Below, in pieces: positions 1-9,820 of a stretch of 64,000 bases of DNA. Positions within the stretch are counted from its first letter, which is position 1. Every line of letters begins with the position of its first letter. The notes beneath the pieces are model-generated. The model was not told where the DNA came from. It saw only the letters and a program-made list of their open reading frames with translations, and did not search any database. This stretch comes from Blastobasis lacticolella (taxonomy: Eukaryota > Arthropoda > Insecta > Lepidoptera > Blastobasidae), in NCBI GenBank assembly GCA_905147135.1, contig LR990048.1, positions 2,340,563 to 2,404,562 on the forward strand. Reading direction: 5' to 3'. The translations under genes were made by a program, and so were the position numbers.

Positions 1-68
1 ATGGCAATGACCTCCCCTTTCGTGGGAGAGGCCCGAAGTCCTGTAGTGGACTGTTATGGGCTGTGATG
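1..68 (+). mobile_element. Element C, 3' end only (cut by window edge)
   Basis: The stretch matches the last ~70 bp of the copies at 3764-4020 and 55984-56245 and ends in a short GATGATG tail. The 5' part lies outside the window. The tail pattern (…AGTGGACTGTTATGGGCTGTGATGATG) resembles an RTE-type LINE 3' end. Confidence 0.75.
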
Positions 69-109
69 ATGAATTCGGAAATATATTAATATTTGTAGAG
101 ATTTGTAGA

Positions 110-397
110 GGACCATCGGTGGCCTAATGGTTAAAGGATCCAACTCGTACCGGATTTCGAGATGTACCGGGTTCCAAACCCTTGTGCCACCATGTACGAA
201 TGGCTCTTTTTAGGGTAAAAAACATTAGTTGAATACTAACCGATGCTCTGACTGATATTGCTGAGTCGGATGCGTGAGCCAACGGCCTACGACGCGAGCA
301 TGCTGAATACCGGGCGAAGTGTAGGAGCATGAGTAGGAAAGCGGACCCTGGCAGAGGCCGGAATAAACGCTAGGACGATGATGATGATAAACACTGC
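110..397 (+). mobile_element. Chimeric SINE: tRNA-like head plus RTE-type tail
   Basis: The head (about 115-252) has a box-A-like GTGGCCTAATGG and a box-B-like GGGTTCCAAACCC and matches the tRNA-related head of SINE A. After the shared ACCGATGCTCT the sequence switches to a tail that matches the RTE fragment at 37,850-37,970 (shared …GGACCCTGGCAGAGGCCGG… and GACGATGATGATG). It is therefore a tRNA-headed element whose 3' end is a LINE tail. It could instead be two fragments joined by chance, but head and tail share the same orientation. Confidence 0.65.
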
Positions 398-534
398 CTT
401 AAATAAATATTAAAGCATTTTCACTACTGTAAATTTAGGGCGACGTAGGTAATATTGAAATTTTGAATAGGTACATGTAGCGGACATTCAGAGCCCCGTG
501 GCCGTGTTCTGTCCTGCCACCGAACTATTGAGGA

Positions 535-940
535 TAGGGTTGCCAATCCTACTATATAATATAGTATCCTACTGTATTAGGAGTCTACCTACTATAAATT
601 AAAAATTAAAATATAGTAGGCGAAACTACTGTATTTACCGCAAAACGAAACGCGTCTATCCTCAAAAGAAAAAGTTTCCTGATGCAAATCGATCGATATA
701 TTTCAGAACGATCTTGAGTCTTGACATTTGTATGACGTAATGTCACTCAAATGAAATAAAACAAAACAGCTATGATGCTCAATGTAGCAGAAAATATAAA
801 TTTAAGAAATAAGATGTACGTGTACGTAAATTTAAAAAAAACCTACTATATATTTTTTTATTAATTCCCTACCTACTATATTTTTATGGCTTCTTAACCC
901 GAAAATACTATATTTGGTCTAAAAAAATTTGGCAACCCTA
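535..940 (+). mobile_element. hAT-like MITE (family O, copy 1), 406 bp
   Basis: The terminal inverted repeats are TAGGGTTGCCAA and TTGGCAACCCTA. Perfect 8-bp direct repeats ATTGAGGA flank them at 527-534 and 941-948, the duplication length known for hAT transposons. The interior is AT-rich with no coding capacity, so the copy is non-autonomous. A second copy in opposite orientation lies at 37,625-38,169. Confidence 0.85.
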
Positions 941-948
941 ATTGAGGA

Positions 949-1942
949 TAACTTTTGTCACACCGAGCGGGGTCCGGCCCGAGTCTGCGAGGACTGCGTT
1001 CAATACGGTTCTATGATCGGGCAACTTCAGTAATTTTGACGGACACATAGTGGCCGATCGCCACTCATGTATTGTCAGTTGGAACCCTATTTCATGAGCA
1101 CTGTGAGACCTTGTGCGTTTCCGAATATGGGTGTTAATTCTTTACTAAACCTGGACAGACGGTGGCTACTTCGGGCAGCATTTTATAGGATAAGACGTAT
1201 CGAATGCGATACATTCCTAATTCTAAGCTCACCCCCAACAAACAAAGCGAATCACCTTCAAAACGCTATATAAGCTAACACATAATACCGAAACAACTCG
1301 CAATAAATCAGAGAAACGTAGTCATTGTACCAACACTGGCACAACTCAGAAAGTGGCTATAATATAATGTTTAGCGCTTATCATTTCCAGACCATTGAAC
1401 TAACCCCGGGTGGACCGGCGCACCATAACAAGAAATCATTCGTCGACAGGAAATAACTCGATTGTCGACTTTCTGATGAATAGCTGCCTGGATATCCGTG
1501 CGTCGCTGCCAAATGATCATTTACGGTAGATTTGGCGGAAAGAGACGTGAAATTACTTTGAGACGTCTAATGGTCTCCAAAGGTTTAACGAAATATTGAC
1601 GGAGCGACGAATATTCTAGAGGCTTTATTAGTAAATAAGTATCGATGGGTATCGAACATAACTCTTTCGCCCATGAACCTTTTTCTAGCTAGCTTATTAC
1701 TGATTACATAACCTAAAAGTACCTTACAATTTTTTTATAAAAAGTTTATTTTGTTCTTCACAAACAACCTTAACGATAATACACATTACATTTGTTAAAT
1801 AAATAGTACAATAAAAGAATGTACATGTGAAGACTGGTGCCTAAAATAGACAGGAGTCTGTTTTTTAGGTCACCAGTACCTACCCCAGGTGTACTACCCG
1901 TGGTCGGGGTAGTACATATAATACAATTTTCATCTGTCAATC
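949..1942. other. No recognised feature
   Basis: About 1 kb of unannotated AT-rich DNA. A 68-codon frame at 1067-1273 has no recognisable domain and is not called as a gene. Confidence 0.5.
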
Positions 1943-2195
1943 TGATCAGGTAATTACAGTGGAGCGACTACCATCTGACCCAGCTTCTAGGGATACCTGA
2001 CCAGATTGGTTAATGGTTACAAATTCAGTTGCCTAAATGTGCAGATTTCATCACGATGTTTTCCCTCACCGTGAGAGCATCGGTTAGTGTTCAACGAATG
2101 TTCGTAACTCAGAAAAGAGTCATTGCTACATGGCGGCAGTGCCCAGTACCTTTCGCATTTGAGGCGGATACCTTTACCACTAGGCCACCAACTCT
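1943..2195 (-). mobile_element. SINE A, 3'-truncated copy
   Basis: On the minus strand the tRNA-like head (GGTGGCCTAGTGGT…, upper end) and the body are present. The GC-rich RTE-like tail found in other copies is missing. Confidence 0.75.
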
Positions 2196-2241
2196 AGATT
2201 CGATACATAAAATATTTAAGAAATGTAAACATTTGTAGGAG

Positions 2242-2420
2242 TCAATTCAATTCAATTCAATTCATTTATTGCGTTTCCATGTGTTAGTAAATACAAGTTC
2301 TTAAATATATATATTAGTACAAGACATGGAACCCTGGTCGGGTATAGTCCCGAGGGAAGTATGAAAATTTCCACTCTTAAATTGCAGTATCCTGTCAAAA
2401 ATACAAGCCCTGAATCCACT
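2242..2420 (-). repeat. (ATTCA)n stretch and probable LINE 3' end
   Basis: Five ATTCA-type units at 2242-2266 run into TTTATTGCGTTTCC, a pattern like the reverse complement of the 3' UTR and polyadenylation region of lepidopteran LINEs. The continuation to ~2420 is assigned by resemblance only. Confidence 0.35.
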
Positions 2421-2754
2421 TTTTACACTACAAATTAAAAAACATAGCCGCAGTAATATAAAACATTGCCATGCAAATAAATTAACTATCCCATTAAAAC
2501 TTGAACGATACACATGCGAGTAGGGGCTTTCATAAATCGCTGGAAAGTTTTCCTTTGCAAATGGGAGCTCAATTTGCTTATGACTAAACAGAATGCATAT
2601 GAATATGTATGGCTGGTACATTTTCATGAGTACAGCCACATGACGTGTACCTAAGTATTCACCGACCTATGTAGCTCATTTCTTAATTCAATTCAAAGGA
2701 TGTACTTAGGATATACAAAGGATGTTCCAGGTGTTATTATGTGTCTCCTACTAT

Positions 2755-2859
2755 AGTAGTTTATGCAACTGTCATATAAAAGGGGGTATTAAAACATGAG
2801 TGTCTGTTTGACACGAGTGTTTTAATACCTAATTATATGCAGTTGCATACACTACTTTA
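2755..2859. repeat. Nearly perfect 105-bp palindrome
   Basis: The outer arms 2755-2772 and 2840-2859 and the inner arms 2785-2804 and 2810-2829 are inverted repeats around a 5-nt loop; the inner stem has 17-18 of 20 pairs. It is probably a fold-back MITE. An additional 15-bp inverted pair (TTATCTACACTCATA at ~2859 and its complement at ~3251) may mark a larger element. Confidence 0.6.
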
Positions 2860-2877
2860 TCTACACTCATATTTTTA

Positions 2878-3637
2878 TGTTAAAATATCGTACCTATAAT
2901 TTTCTTAACTTTGCTGGAAGTAAGCTGCGAGTCGGTTGCGAGTCGAGGATATCAAGCGGCGAAAAATTCATTTTACTGCTTTCACATTTATCTATTTATT
3001 TGCTTAAAATAAGAAAAAACATTTACGAACACAAATTACAACAATTACAAAGAATATTCTGTTTAGCGGGAAAATAATTACTCAGAATATAAAACATTCA
3101 TCAAGAAACATTAAATTTTGAATTTGTTAAAGACATCTAGGTATGCAGCCTACATTTCGCCGTGTCCCGGCGCCAGACAAAAAATTAAAAAATATATTTT
3201 CTAAATCCTAAAACAACTGTTTTCGAATATGAAATTGGAGCATTACGCTATGAGTGTAGATAATATATTTTATATCCTTAGTCTACTTATATATTTTGTC
3301 ATTTTTAAAGTATTTGTAATTTACTTATAATGATTGAATTTCACATTTGACAATTTCGAACCATGATGATTGATTATTATTTTAATTGATTGTATCATTG
3401 ACATTGAACATTGACATTAACTATTAGTAACTATATTAATGAAACTATTTTAAATGACGATGTATGATTTTGATATGAATGAATATGAATTTGAATATCC
3501 TTAGATAGTACATAAGTCGATTTCCACGCCTGTCTATCTGTCTATCTATCTATATATTCGCTAACACCTTAACTACGCTACGGATTTTGATGAGGTATAT
3601 TAGATAATCACTGTATTTTAGATAATTTCTGGAAGGT
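2878..3637. other. AT-rich DNA, no recognised feature
   Basis: The stretch contains (TCTA)n-like simple repeats near 3533-3553 and no plausible gene. Confidence 0.5.
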
Positions 3638-3763
3638 ATACATTAGAAAATCTCCTCGTTGTAAAGGATTCTGACTTTACGACGCCACTTTTCTGTGTAA
3701 CCTTTCAAAAACCCGAATACCCACGATCAATGAGCCGATATCACTTCATTCGATCTGACAGCT
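3638..3763 (+). repeat. Left 126-bp direct repeat (long TSD)
   Basis: It is identical to 4021-4146 except for two adjacent mismatches at 3646-3647. The two copies flank element C exactly, so they read as one very long target-site duplication. Long, variable duplications are known for RTE-clade retrotransposition. Confidence 0.85.
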
Positions 3764-4020
3764 GGCCGTGTGGTGTCCGGCAGAGTAGAATAGCACCAAC
3801 CCCTAACACTCATGGGTGTCGTACAAGGCGACTAATATTTTCGAGGCAACAGATCAAGAGTCTCCGTATTATGGAAGATGGAATGCAGCATTTTCCATTG
3901 TTATATTTAAACACTGCGATCGTCAATCCGCTCGCCAAGCGTGGAGATTATGACAATAACCTCCCCTTTCGTGGGAGAGGCCCTACATCCTGCAGTGGAC
4001 TGTTACGGGCTGTGATGATG
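3764..4020 (+). mobile_element. Element C, complete 257-bp copy
   Basis: It starts GGCCGTGTGG and ends GGGCTGTGATGATG. It aligns along its full length with 55984-56245, whose boundaries are set independently by an 11-bp TSD. No tRNA-like A/B boxes were seen, so it is either a 5'-truncated RTE-type LINE end or a SINE with an RTE tail. It is flanked by 126-bp direct repeats. Confidence 0.85.
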
Positions 4021-4146
4021 ATACATTATTAAATCTCCTCGTTGTAAAGGATTCTGACTTTACGACGCCACTTTTCTGTGTAACCTTTCAAAAACCCGAA
4101 TACCCACGATCAATGAGCCGATATCACTTCATTCGATCTGACAGCT
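4021..4146 (+). repeat. Right 126-bp direct repeat (long TSD)
   Basis: It is the partner of 3638-3763, with 124 of 126 positions identical. Confidence 0.85.
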
Positions 4147-4456
4147 CAAGACTATCGCAGGCATTACGATCCGCATTTCGCTTGCTCCTCACCTCCCACC
4201 ACAAGGGAACCATCTTGAATTACTGTCGTTATAACAGACAGAGGGTAGCTGATGACGGGTACTACGTGAACTGACTTTTTGTTCGCTTTACAGCTGAGGG
4301 ACCTTTCATAGACACGTCCACCTGTACAGAAGGGTGATTATTAATCACTGCTGTTTAAATTTCCTTCTCTTGTAACTGTTGCTTTGACATTGTTTTGTAC
4401 CTGTAAGAATGAATAGAATACGCTTGGACAATTCACTCAGCGTCACCGGATTGATG

Positions 4457-4625
4457 TAAGCAAAGCTTGTGTTATGGGTGCCAGAAAACTGATATCTAAC
4501 TTACATATTTTTAAATATGACATAATATTCACTCAGACCCGACATATATTAAAATTCATTTAAATTTCTGCCCGGCGGGGAATCGAACTCGGCACCTCTG
4601 CGTCACTCAAGTCCTCAAGTAGGTA
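4457..4625 (-). mobile_element. SINE J, partial copy
   Basis: On the minus strand it carries a tRNA-like segment with box-B-like GTTCGATTCC-type sequence (read here as GGAATCGAACT on plus) and a body ending in AAGCTTTGC. The tRNA head is incomplete. Confidence 0.7.
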
Positions 4626-4740
4626 TATGCTTTAGAGATTCTATCAAGGCTCAGCTTTATCTATTTCTGCCGTTGAGCAACAGTAACCGAATTGTTGTGT
4701 TCCGGTTTGAAGGAATTGGTAGCTTAAGTAAGATGGATAT
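4626..4740 (+). repeat. Repeat G fragment
   Basis: It shares TTATCTATTTCTGCCG and GTTGTGTTCCGGTTTG with the long copy at 34,060-34,370. Confidence 0.55.
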
Positions 4741-4840
4741 TTCCATGAGTAAAGATCTAAGCTTAATGTTTGTTATGCCTAATTTTTATTTATCCTAAGC
4801 TGAAAATGGTAACCAGAAAGTAGTGTCGGTGGCTTAATCG

Positions 4841-5185
4841 TTTTATTTATTTTTATTTTTTTTATACCACACTAAGGTGGCAAACAAGCTTGCGGCCTGC
4901 CTGATGGTAAGCAGTCACCGCAGCCTATGGATGTTTGCAATACCAGGGGCATCACCCACGCGACCAATGTGGCTCCAAGATGTGAGGATGAACTCCCTGT
5001 CGATGGCGAGCGGTGCGATGATAGAATGTAGCTGTAGGCATCATGTCAAACAGTTCTTCAGAACAAACACCGTTGTACAAGCGGTAGAACACACAAAGGG
5101 AGGCTGAAATCCCTCCGCTGCCTTCTTTAAGAGAAGTGTTTCCAGAGCGCGCTCCATTCAAACGTAGTTTGATCATCATTTCAAT
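4841..5185 (-). pseudogene. Non-LTR reverse transcriptase C-terminus (family D)
   Basis: On the minus strand 4952-5179 reads as a reverse transcriptase C-terminal segment including LCVFYRLYNGVCSEELFD. The reading frame then breaks before the 3' end near 4900. The lower end is a T-rich tract (A-rich on the coding strand). Similar C-terminal and 3' UTR blocks recur at 13.4, 24.2, 24.4, 33.1 and 42.7 kb. It is a 5'-truncated dead LINE copy. The LINE clade cannot be fixed from this segment. Confidence 0.75.
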
Positions 5186-5359
5186 ATTACGCTCTCAAAG
5201 ACAATTAACTTTTGTAGACGTGATCCAGAAACAATATGTACCAGTATGTCAGATTTTCGTTAAAATATATCGTCTTAAAGTTACGACGGGCTTTAAGGTA
5301 TTGTACAAATTAAACCACTGTTAAAAAACATCCACTTTTAAAATTTGCTTCCAATGTGC

Positions 5360-5439
5360 CAAATCCTGGATCATGGTCAAGGCGGGCCCCGGGCCCTCGC
5401 GTGCGAGAGCACAAGCGATACATTAACGCCAAGATGATC
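5360..5439 (+). mobile_element. SINE A tail fragment
   Basis: Only the GC-rich 3' part (GGATCATGGTCAAGGCGG… ATTAACGCCAAGATGATC) remains, so the copy is 5'-truncated. Confidence 0.75.
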
Positions 5440-5847
5440 ACCAATATGTAACCAGGAAATTTCATACCAAGAAGGCCGAAGTGCTCCAGTCGTTACGGTG
5501 CCCCGAGCCGTTCCCTTTAATGTGCTATTACTTGACACTAAGTGATCAGGGAAAGGATTTTTGGGCCTAAGATGGCAGGATATAATGTCTTGCTTCACAA
5601 GCATTTTGTGTACTAGAAAGCCGCAATTTCGAAACGATTATATATTTATATGTCTTTAATAAAACTGTAATTTAATATAACACAAACACATTATTAGACA
5701 CGCAATATTTTGCATAATAGCTCATCGTTAGATATAACTTGGCCTCTACAAATGTAACTACACTTTTTCATAGGACTATCTATACCAGAGATCATATGAA
5801 GGCCATGGTATCCATATTCCCTAAGCTATTTAAAAAAAGAAATCAAT

Positions 5848-5877
5848 TATAAGTATAAACAACTGAAAGTAATCAGT
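5848..5877 (+). promoter_or_regulatory. Possible TATA box and TCAGT initiator
   Basis: TATAAG at 5848-5853 (and TATAAA at 5854-5859) lies 21-27 bp upstream of TCAGT at 5873-5877, an arthropod initiator consensus. The spacing fits a TATA promoter. The motifs are short and occur by chance in AT-rich DNA, so the call rests on the exon-like sequence that follows. Confidence 0.2.
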
Positions 5878-5917
5878 AAAAACAAACCAACAATACTGTC
5901 GCCGTAACTCCGCCGAA

Positions 5918-5995
5918 ATGTCGAACAAAGTCGTCGCTAGAACAACATCATCACCGTCAAGGCAACAGAACAAATTAATAAACAAAGAAGGACAG
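5918..5995 (+). CDS. Possible first coding exon, gene unknown
   Basis: An ATG in a good animal context (CGAAATGTC) opens 26 codons, starting MSNKVVART and ending NKEGQ, that run into CAG|GTAATA, a good splice-donor match, at 5995/5996. The exon would end in phase 0. The surrounding DNA is richer in CpG than most of the window. No downstream exon could be matched, and I do not recognise the peptide. It could be a chance combination of ATG, open frame and GT. RNA reads or conservation in related moths would decide. Confidence 0.22.
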
Positions 5996-5997
5996 GT

Positions 5998-6784
5998 AAT
6001 AAAATTTTCTTTGCAACGAAATTACTGAGGCGAGGTTTCAAGTCGGCGGTAACTTTGAAAAGCCGCAGCGCTCGAGTGCTTGATTACCCCGTTTAGAATT
6101 TTGAATGTTTAAATCTCGAATCGCGATGGCTCGGACGCGAGGTTTGAAAAAATTGAATGGATTCATTTATCAAAATGAATGATTTATGGTCAGAACTCTT
6201 TCAGTAAATACAAATGAGGGGGGAGTAAGGACCTTGGGTCACTGCCAAAGTGAAGTTTGATTAATGATTTTTGAGGCACAAGCTCGGAAAATAAATTCGC
6301 AGTTGGAGTTGGAGCCCGGTAGGCACGAGTGTCCGGTGGCTTCACTAATGTCAGTTTTTAAATGGTAAATCGGATTACCATTCGCAGCCATCGTTTGCCG
6401 ATGAATTGGAAATAACTGTCCTGCGGCATGGAGTTTTTCAGAATAAAAGCGATTAGTGTGGCTGTATGGAATCGTAATCGGCGTTTTGTGGTAAGAATAC
6501 TGAATGTGCCTATGTAGCTACCTATCGATATATTGCACTGTTATGTACACATAGTGTAAAACAATGTTGCTTCCTGTCTGTCCCTATGTATCTATATACG
6601 CTTTAATCTTTTATAAAACTACGCAGCGGATTTTTATACGTCTTTAAACAATAGATAGTGTGATTTAAGAGGAAGAATAAAAAGGTAGCTAGGGGTAAAG
6701 TAGGTGTGTATGTAGTATGTGTATGTAGGGGTGGGAAGTCACGTGAACGAAGTCGCGCCGGGTCTACCAGTTATAAATATACAT
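5998..6784. other. No recognised feature
   Basis: About 0.8 kb, moderately CpG-containing in its first 150 bp, with no repeat or open frame that I recognise. Confidence 0.5.
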
Positions 6785-7053
6785 GTAAAGCTTGTCTAAG
6801 CTGAAATGACGCGCCCCACTAATTAATTAGTTGATTTCGACGTGTGAGTGCAAATATTAATAACGACACTTCATCTGTGTAGGAGCGTCGAGTGCTCCAA
6901 TCGAACGACGCGTGCAACGTGAACGAGTCTCACCGGTAACTGAATGACCAATTACGACGGCATTTGTATATGTTTGTGTGTCCATATTTTAAATTTGCTT
7001 GTGTGCGTTAATGCGATAGTGGGGCGCGTCATTTCAGCTTAGACGAGCTTTAC
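6785..7053. mobile_element. MITE with 37-bp terminal inverted repeats
   Basis: Arms 6785-6821 and 7017-7053 match at 36 of 37 positions (start GTAAAGCT, inner end GACGCGCCCCACTA). The ~195-bp interior has no coding potential. No clear target duplication could be defined, so the superfamily is not assigned. Confidence 0.8.
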
Positions 7054-7084
7054 GTACGGTAGAAGAAACATAAAAGTCGAATAA

Positions 7085-7400
7085 ATGCGGTGAAAATGTG
7101 CTTCCTACGGAGTATGTGTGGGGTCACCATAAGTGTTAGAATGTGACTTAAAGGATGATATGGTGACTAGTGAAAGAGGTATGTGATGGTTTCGACATGT
7201 GGATGAGATAGTTGAAAGACGGCTTACGAAATGAATCTATTGTGCGAATTCACATTCGCATGGAAGGGTCGGCCGTGAGCGGTCATGAAGGACATATACC
7301 AAGGTCATAATGGTGATGAGAAGATGTATGATAGTGGAAAAGGTAAAAGAGATGTGTCAGGATAGTAGCTAGCCCTAGGGGATACGGGCGTGTGCGTATA
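7085..7400 (+). pseudogene. RTE/CR1-like reverse transcriptase C-terminus, decayed
   Basis: Translated fragments include LRSMCGVT near 7100 and ERGM-stop-WFRHVDE near 7165, the degenerate form of the CGVT… and ERGMLRWFGHVER blocks at the end of many lepidopteran LINE ORF2 proteins. Stops and frameshifts are frequent. It is an old 5'-truncated copy. Confidence 0.65.
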
Positions 7401-7439
7401 TAATATACATTACACGATGCACAATATGATTAATACTCA

Positions 7440-7560
7440 ATTCCAATATTGTTTAATAAATAATAATAAAATAAAATAAAATGAAATAAAATAAAAATCA
7501 TTTATGTCAGGCCGATTGACCCATAAATTGCATTACCTACATGCATTTAATATTTCTAAA
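7440..7560 (-). repeat. A/T-rich tail, probable LINE 3' end
   Basis: (ATAAA)n-like sequence at 7440-7495 runs into TCATTTATGTCAGGCCGATTG, which resembles the reversed 3' tail of a LINE. Evidence is by pattern only. Confidence 0.3.
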
Positions 7561-8281
7561 CAATATTTCAAATGTTGGCATTAGATAATGTTTTTAATGA
7601 GGATCATTCATGTTTTATGATATTTTCAATAGCTTATTGTACATGAACAAGTGAAGTGGTGACGTATGATATAAAAAAAAAACAAAAAAGCTTTTAGGAT
7701 CTCTATTAAAAGATAATAATAATAATTTTGTCTGATTTAAACCAAAATAACATTATTTTTACTATCCACTAGGTATTACTAACACTGTTATTTTGGCATA
7801 TCAGGATATCCAATCCTGTGTCCTGTGTGTGTATTATTGAGCCGTCCAACCCCGCGACCGGACCGGACATTGCTTAACAGTCCATTACTCGATAATGACA
7901 TCGTTATCATAGAAAGGCGATTAAAGTCGCAATTTTATTGTCTCCACACCTCTTAGTAACAAAACTACAAAGTAGACGTTGAACGAACAAGTTAGCTGAA
8001 TGTCAAGGCGGCTGAAATCCCTTGTTAATGACTTGTCACAGTTTATGGGTGCTCTCGATAGCTCGTTAGACGGAAGCAAGTCGTTCCGACGGCCATTAAA
8101 ATGCCCACCTACACAATTTGTTGCCCATTGTACTGGCTATTGGAGCACTGTGATCAATTTCGTCTCATTAGCTATTGTTGGATCCGTTTAAAAGTGTAAT
8201 TAAAAGTTTATGTCGTTGTTATAATTAATAAATGGGCTGTCGTTATGAAGTTACGGCAGTGTAGGGACAGGTGGGGCGTAT
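7561..8281. other. No recognised feature
   Basis: AT-rich DNA without recognised repeat or gene. Confidence 0.5.
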
Positions 8282-8513
8282 GCGGTTATTACATTTGCCT
8301 AAATTTAGACGCAATAAGCATGTTAGCAAATCAAAGTGGAATGTAGTGCTCACAGAATAAGGTCCATTTTTGTATCGCTTAAATTACGTTACGAGTCGTA
8401 TAGGGCGTGATTAAAAAATTGACCTTATGTTATAAGCATATAAAAGACAATTTTGATTGCTCTCACGCTTTTTGTGACGATTGAGACAACTGAATTCAGC
8501 CAATTATAATAAG
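8282..8513. mobile_element. MITE Q, copy 1
   Basis: It aligns with 15437-15670. Both copies have ends of the type GC..TTATTACA…TGGCTAAATTTA in inverted orientation, and both contain a TTTTTGTATCGC/GTGTCAC…AAATTACGTTA motif. Confidence 0.65.
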
Positions 8514-8919
8514 TTCTCAAATAGGTATCTAAAGCATTCTGAACCATTCACTAGATGGCGCTCCGACAATTTTGGTAATTGATAATCGCTTGAAATAGGT
8601 TCATAGCAAAGAGGATATAAACACTGGGTACGTTGTATTGGATAATATTGTATTTGTCAATAGTTTTCAACCATTTTAGAGGTTGTAATATTAATGGAAC
8701 ATAGTGCCAACTTATATAAATATTTCATTGTACATTTCGTTCAACCTTTAACAGTTATGTTTATTTTAATAAACATTTTATTTTTAAGTTTAGTAATAGT
8801 TCGCTGCATGAAATCACTGCCACCATCATACAGATTAAAAAAATATTACCAAAATTGTAGGAGCGCCATCTATTGATGCTTTTTGAAACCAACTGACAAT
8901 ACCTACTGGAAAACTCCTC
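8514..8919. mobile_element. MITE H, long copy (~405 bp)
   Basis: The two ends carry inverted segments sharing TAGATGGCGCTCC and CAATTTTGGTAAT (8551-8580 and 8845-8875), with AGGTAT near both outer ends. The copy at 17092-17193 keeps only the two outer parts, so it looks like an internal deletion derivative. MITE Q abuts it on the left. Confidence 0.65.
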
Positions 8920-9108
8920 ATTTCAGGAATGGAATCGCCCGACTGGAGAAGTACCTCCACCAAGAATAAGGCAGCCAAACAACACCATTTTGTTCCAGCC
9001 TGTAAGTAAGGTCGCCAGTGCTCCATGGGAGGAGGAAACCATGACTTTTACCGTGAAAATAATTCGTCTATATTCTACTAGAGTACCTAATGTGTTCTAT
9101 AGGGTCAG

Positions 9109-9360
9109 CAAAACACTAAACTCGGAGATGAAATTCAAGACCAAAAGTGTAAACACATTGCCCCTTTTAAAATAAACCCAAGGGGTGAATTATTTAAAAT
9201 AATATTTTGTTTCAAATTTACATTCGATTTTTTTTTCGAATTTTTTTACTTTTATCAATAGTCAATGATTTCAAATAATCCACCCCTTGGGTTAATATTT
9301 GGTAGTGGCAAATTGTTAACACTTTTGATCTTGAATTTCATTTCCAAGTATAGTTAAACT
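9109..9360. mobile_element. MITE R, long fold-back element
   Basis: Left arm 9109-9205 and right arm 9270-9360 are inverted repeats sharing GAAATTCAAGA, AAAAGTGT and AACCCAAGGGGTG. The loop is T-rich. One arm recurs at 49,800-49,895. Confidence 0.7.
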
Positions 9361-9729
9361 TAGGATATGGTAAAGGCGGTATACGACACTGCGGCAGGGC
9401 CGATACTGGAAGCAAGCGTGCAGTTAATACTAATCCGTACGAAGTATAAAATAAGGTCACTTTCAAATTCGCAGGCGAGCCGTACAACCACGGCACCGCA
9501 TCCGAAATTCGACATTATTTTATACTATTTATGGATAAGTAGAAAGCGGCGATGAGCGGAACAAAGGCTCCAAAGTCTTTGCGATAGATCTGTCGATTGG
9601 ACAGAGCCAGTTGACGAGACTTAAAACGGATCATGGCAGAGTTGTTTCGACCAAGTCCGAGGTATTGAGGGAAGTCTAGAGGTTCTATGGACAGTTATAC
9701 ACGACAACACGGGCACCTGTTACCAGTAT
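9361..9729. other. No recognised feature
   Basis: A 62-codon frame at 9367-9555 shows no domain. Confidence 0.45.
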
Positions 9730-9734
9730 GGCAA

Positions 9735-9820
9735 AAGACGTGTTAACCAACTGAACCACTCAGGTTGTCCTGCTGCTTGCCATCAGGCTGCCTGTACATT
9801 TGCTACCTCAGTGATATAAA
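9735..9820. repeat. Fused fragments of SINE J head and repeat G
   Basis: AACTGAACCACTCAGGTTGT (SINE J head, minus) is followed directly by GCTTGCCATCAGGCTGCCTG (repeat G, plus). Confidence 0.5.

Noticed and set aside
3730..4032. 100-codon open frame
   Set aside because: Spans the target duplication and element C, so it cannot be an ancestral gene.
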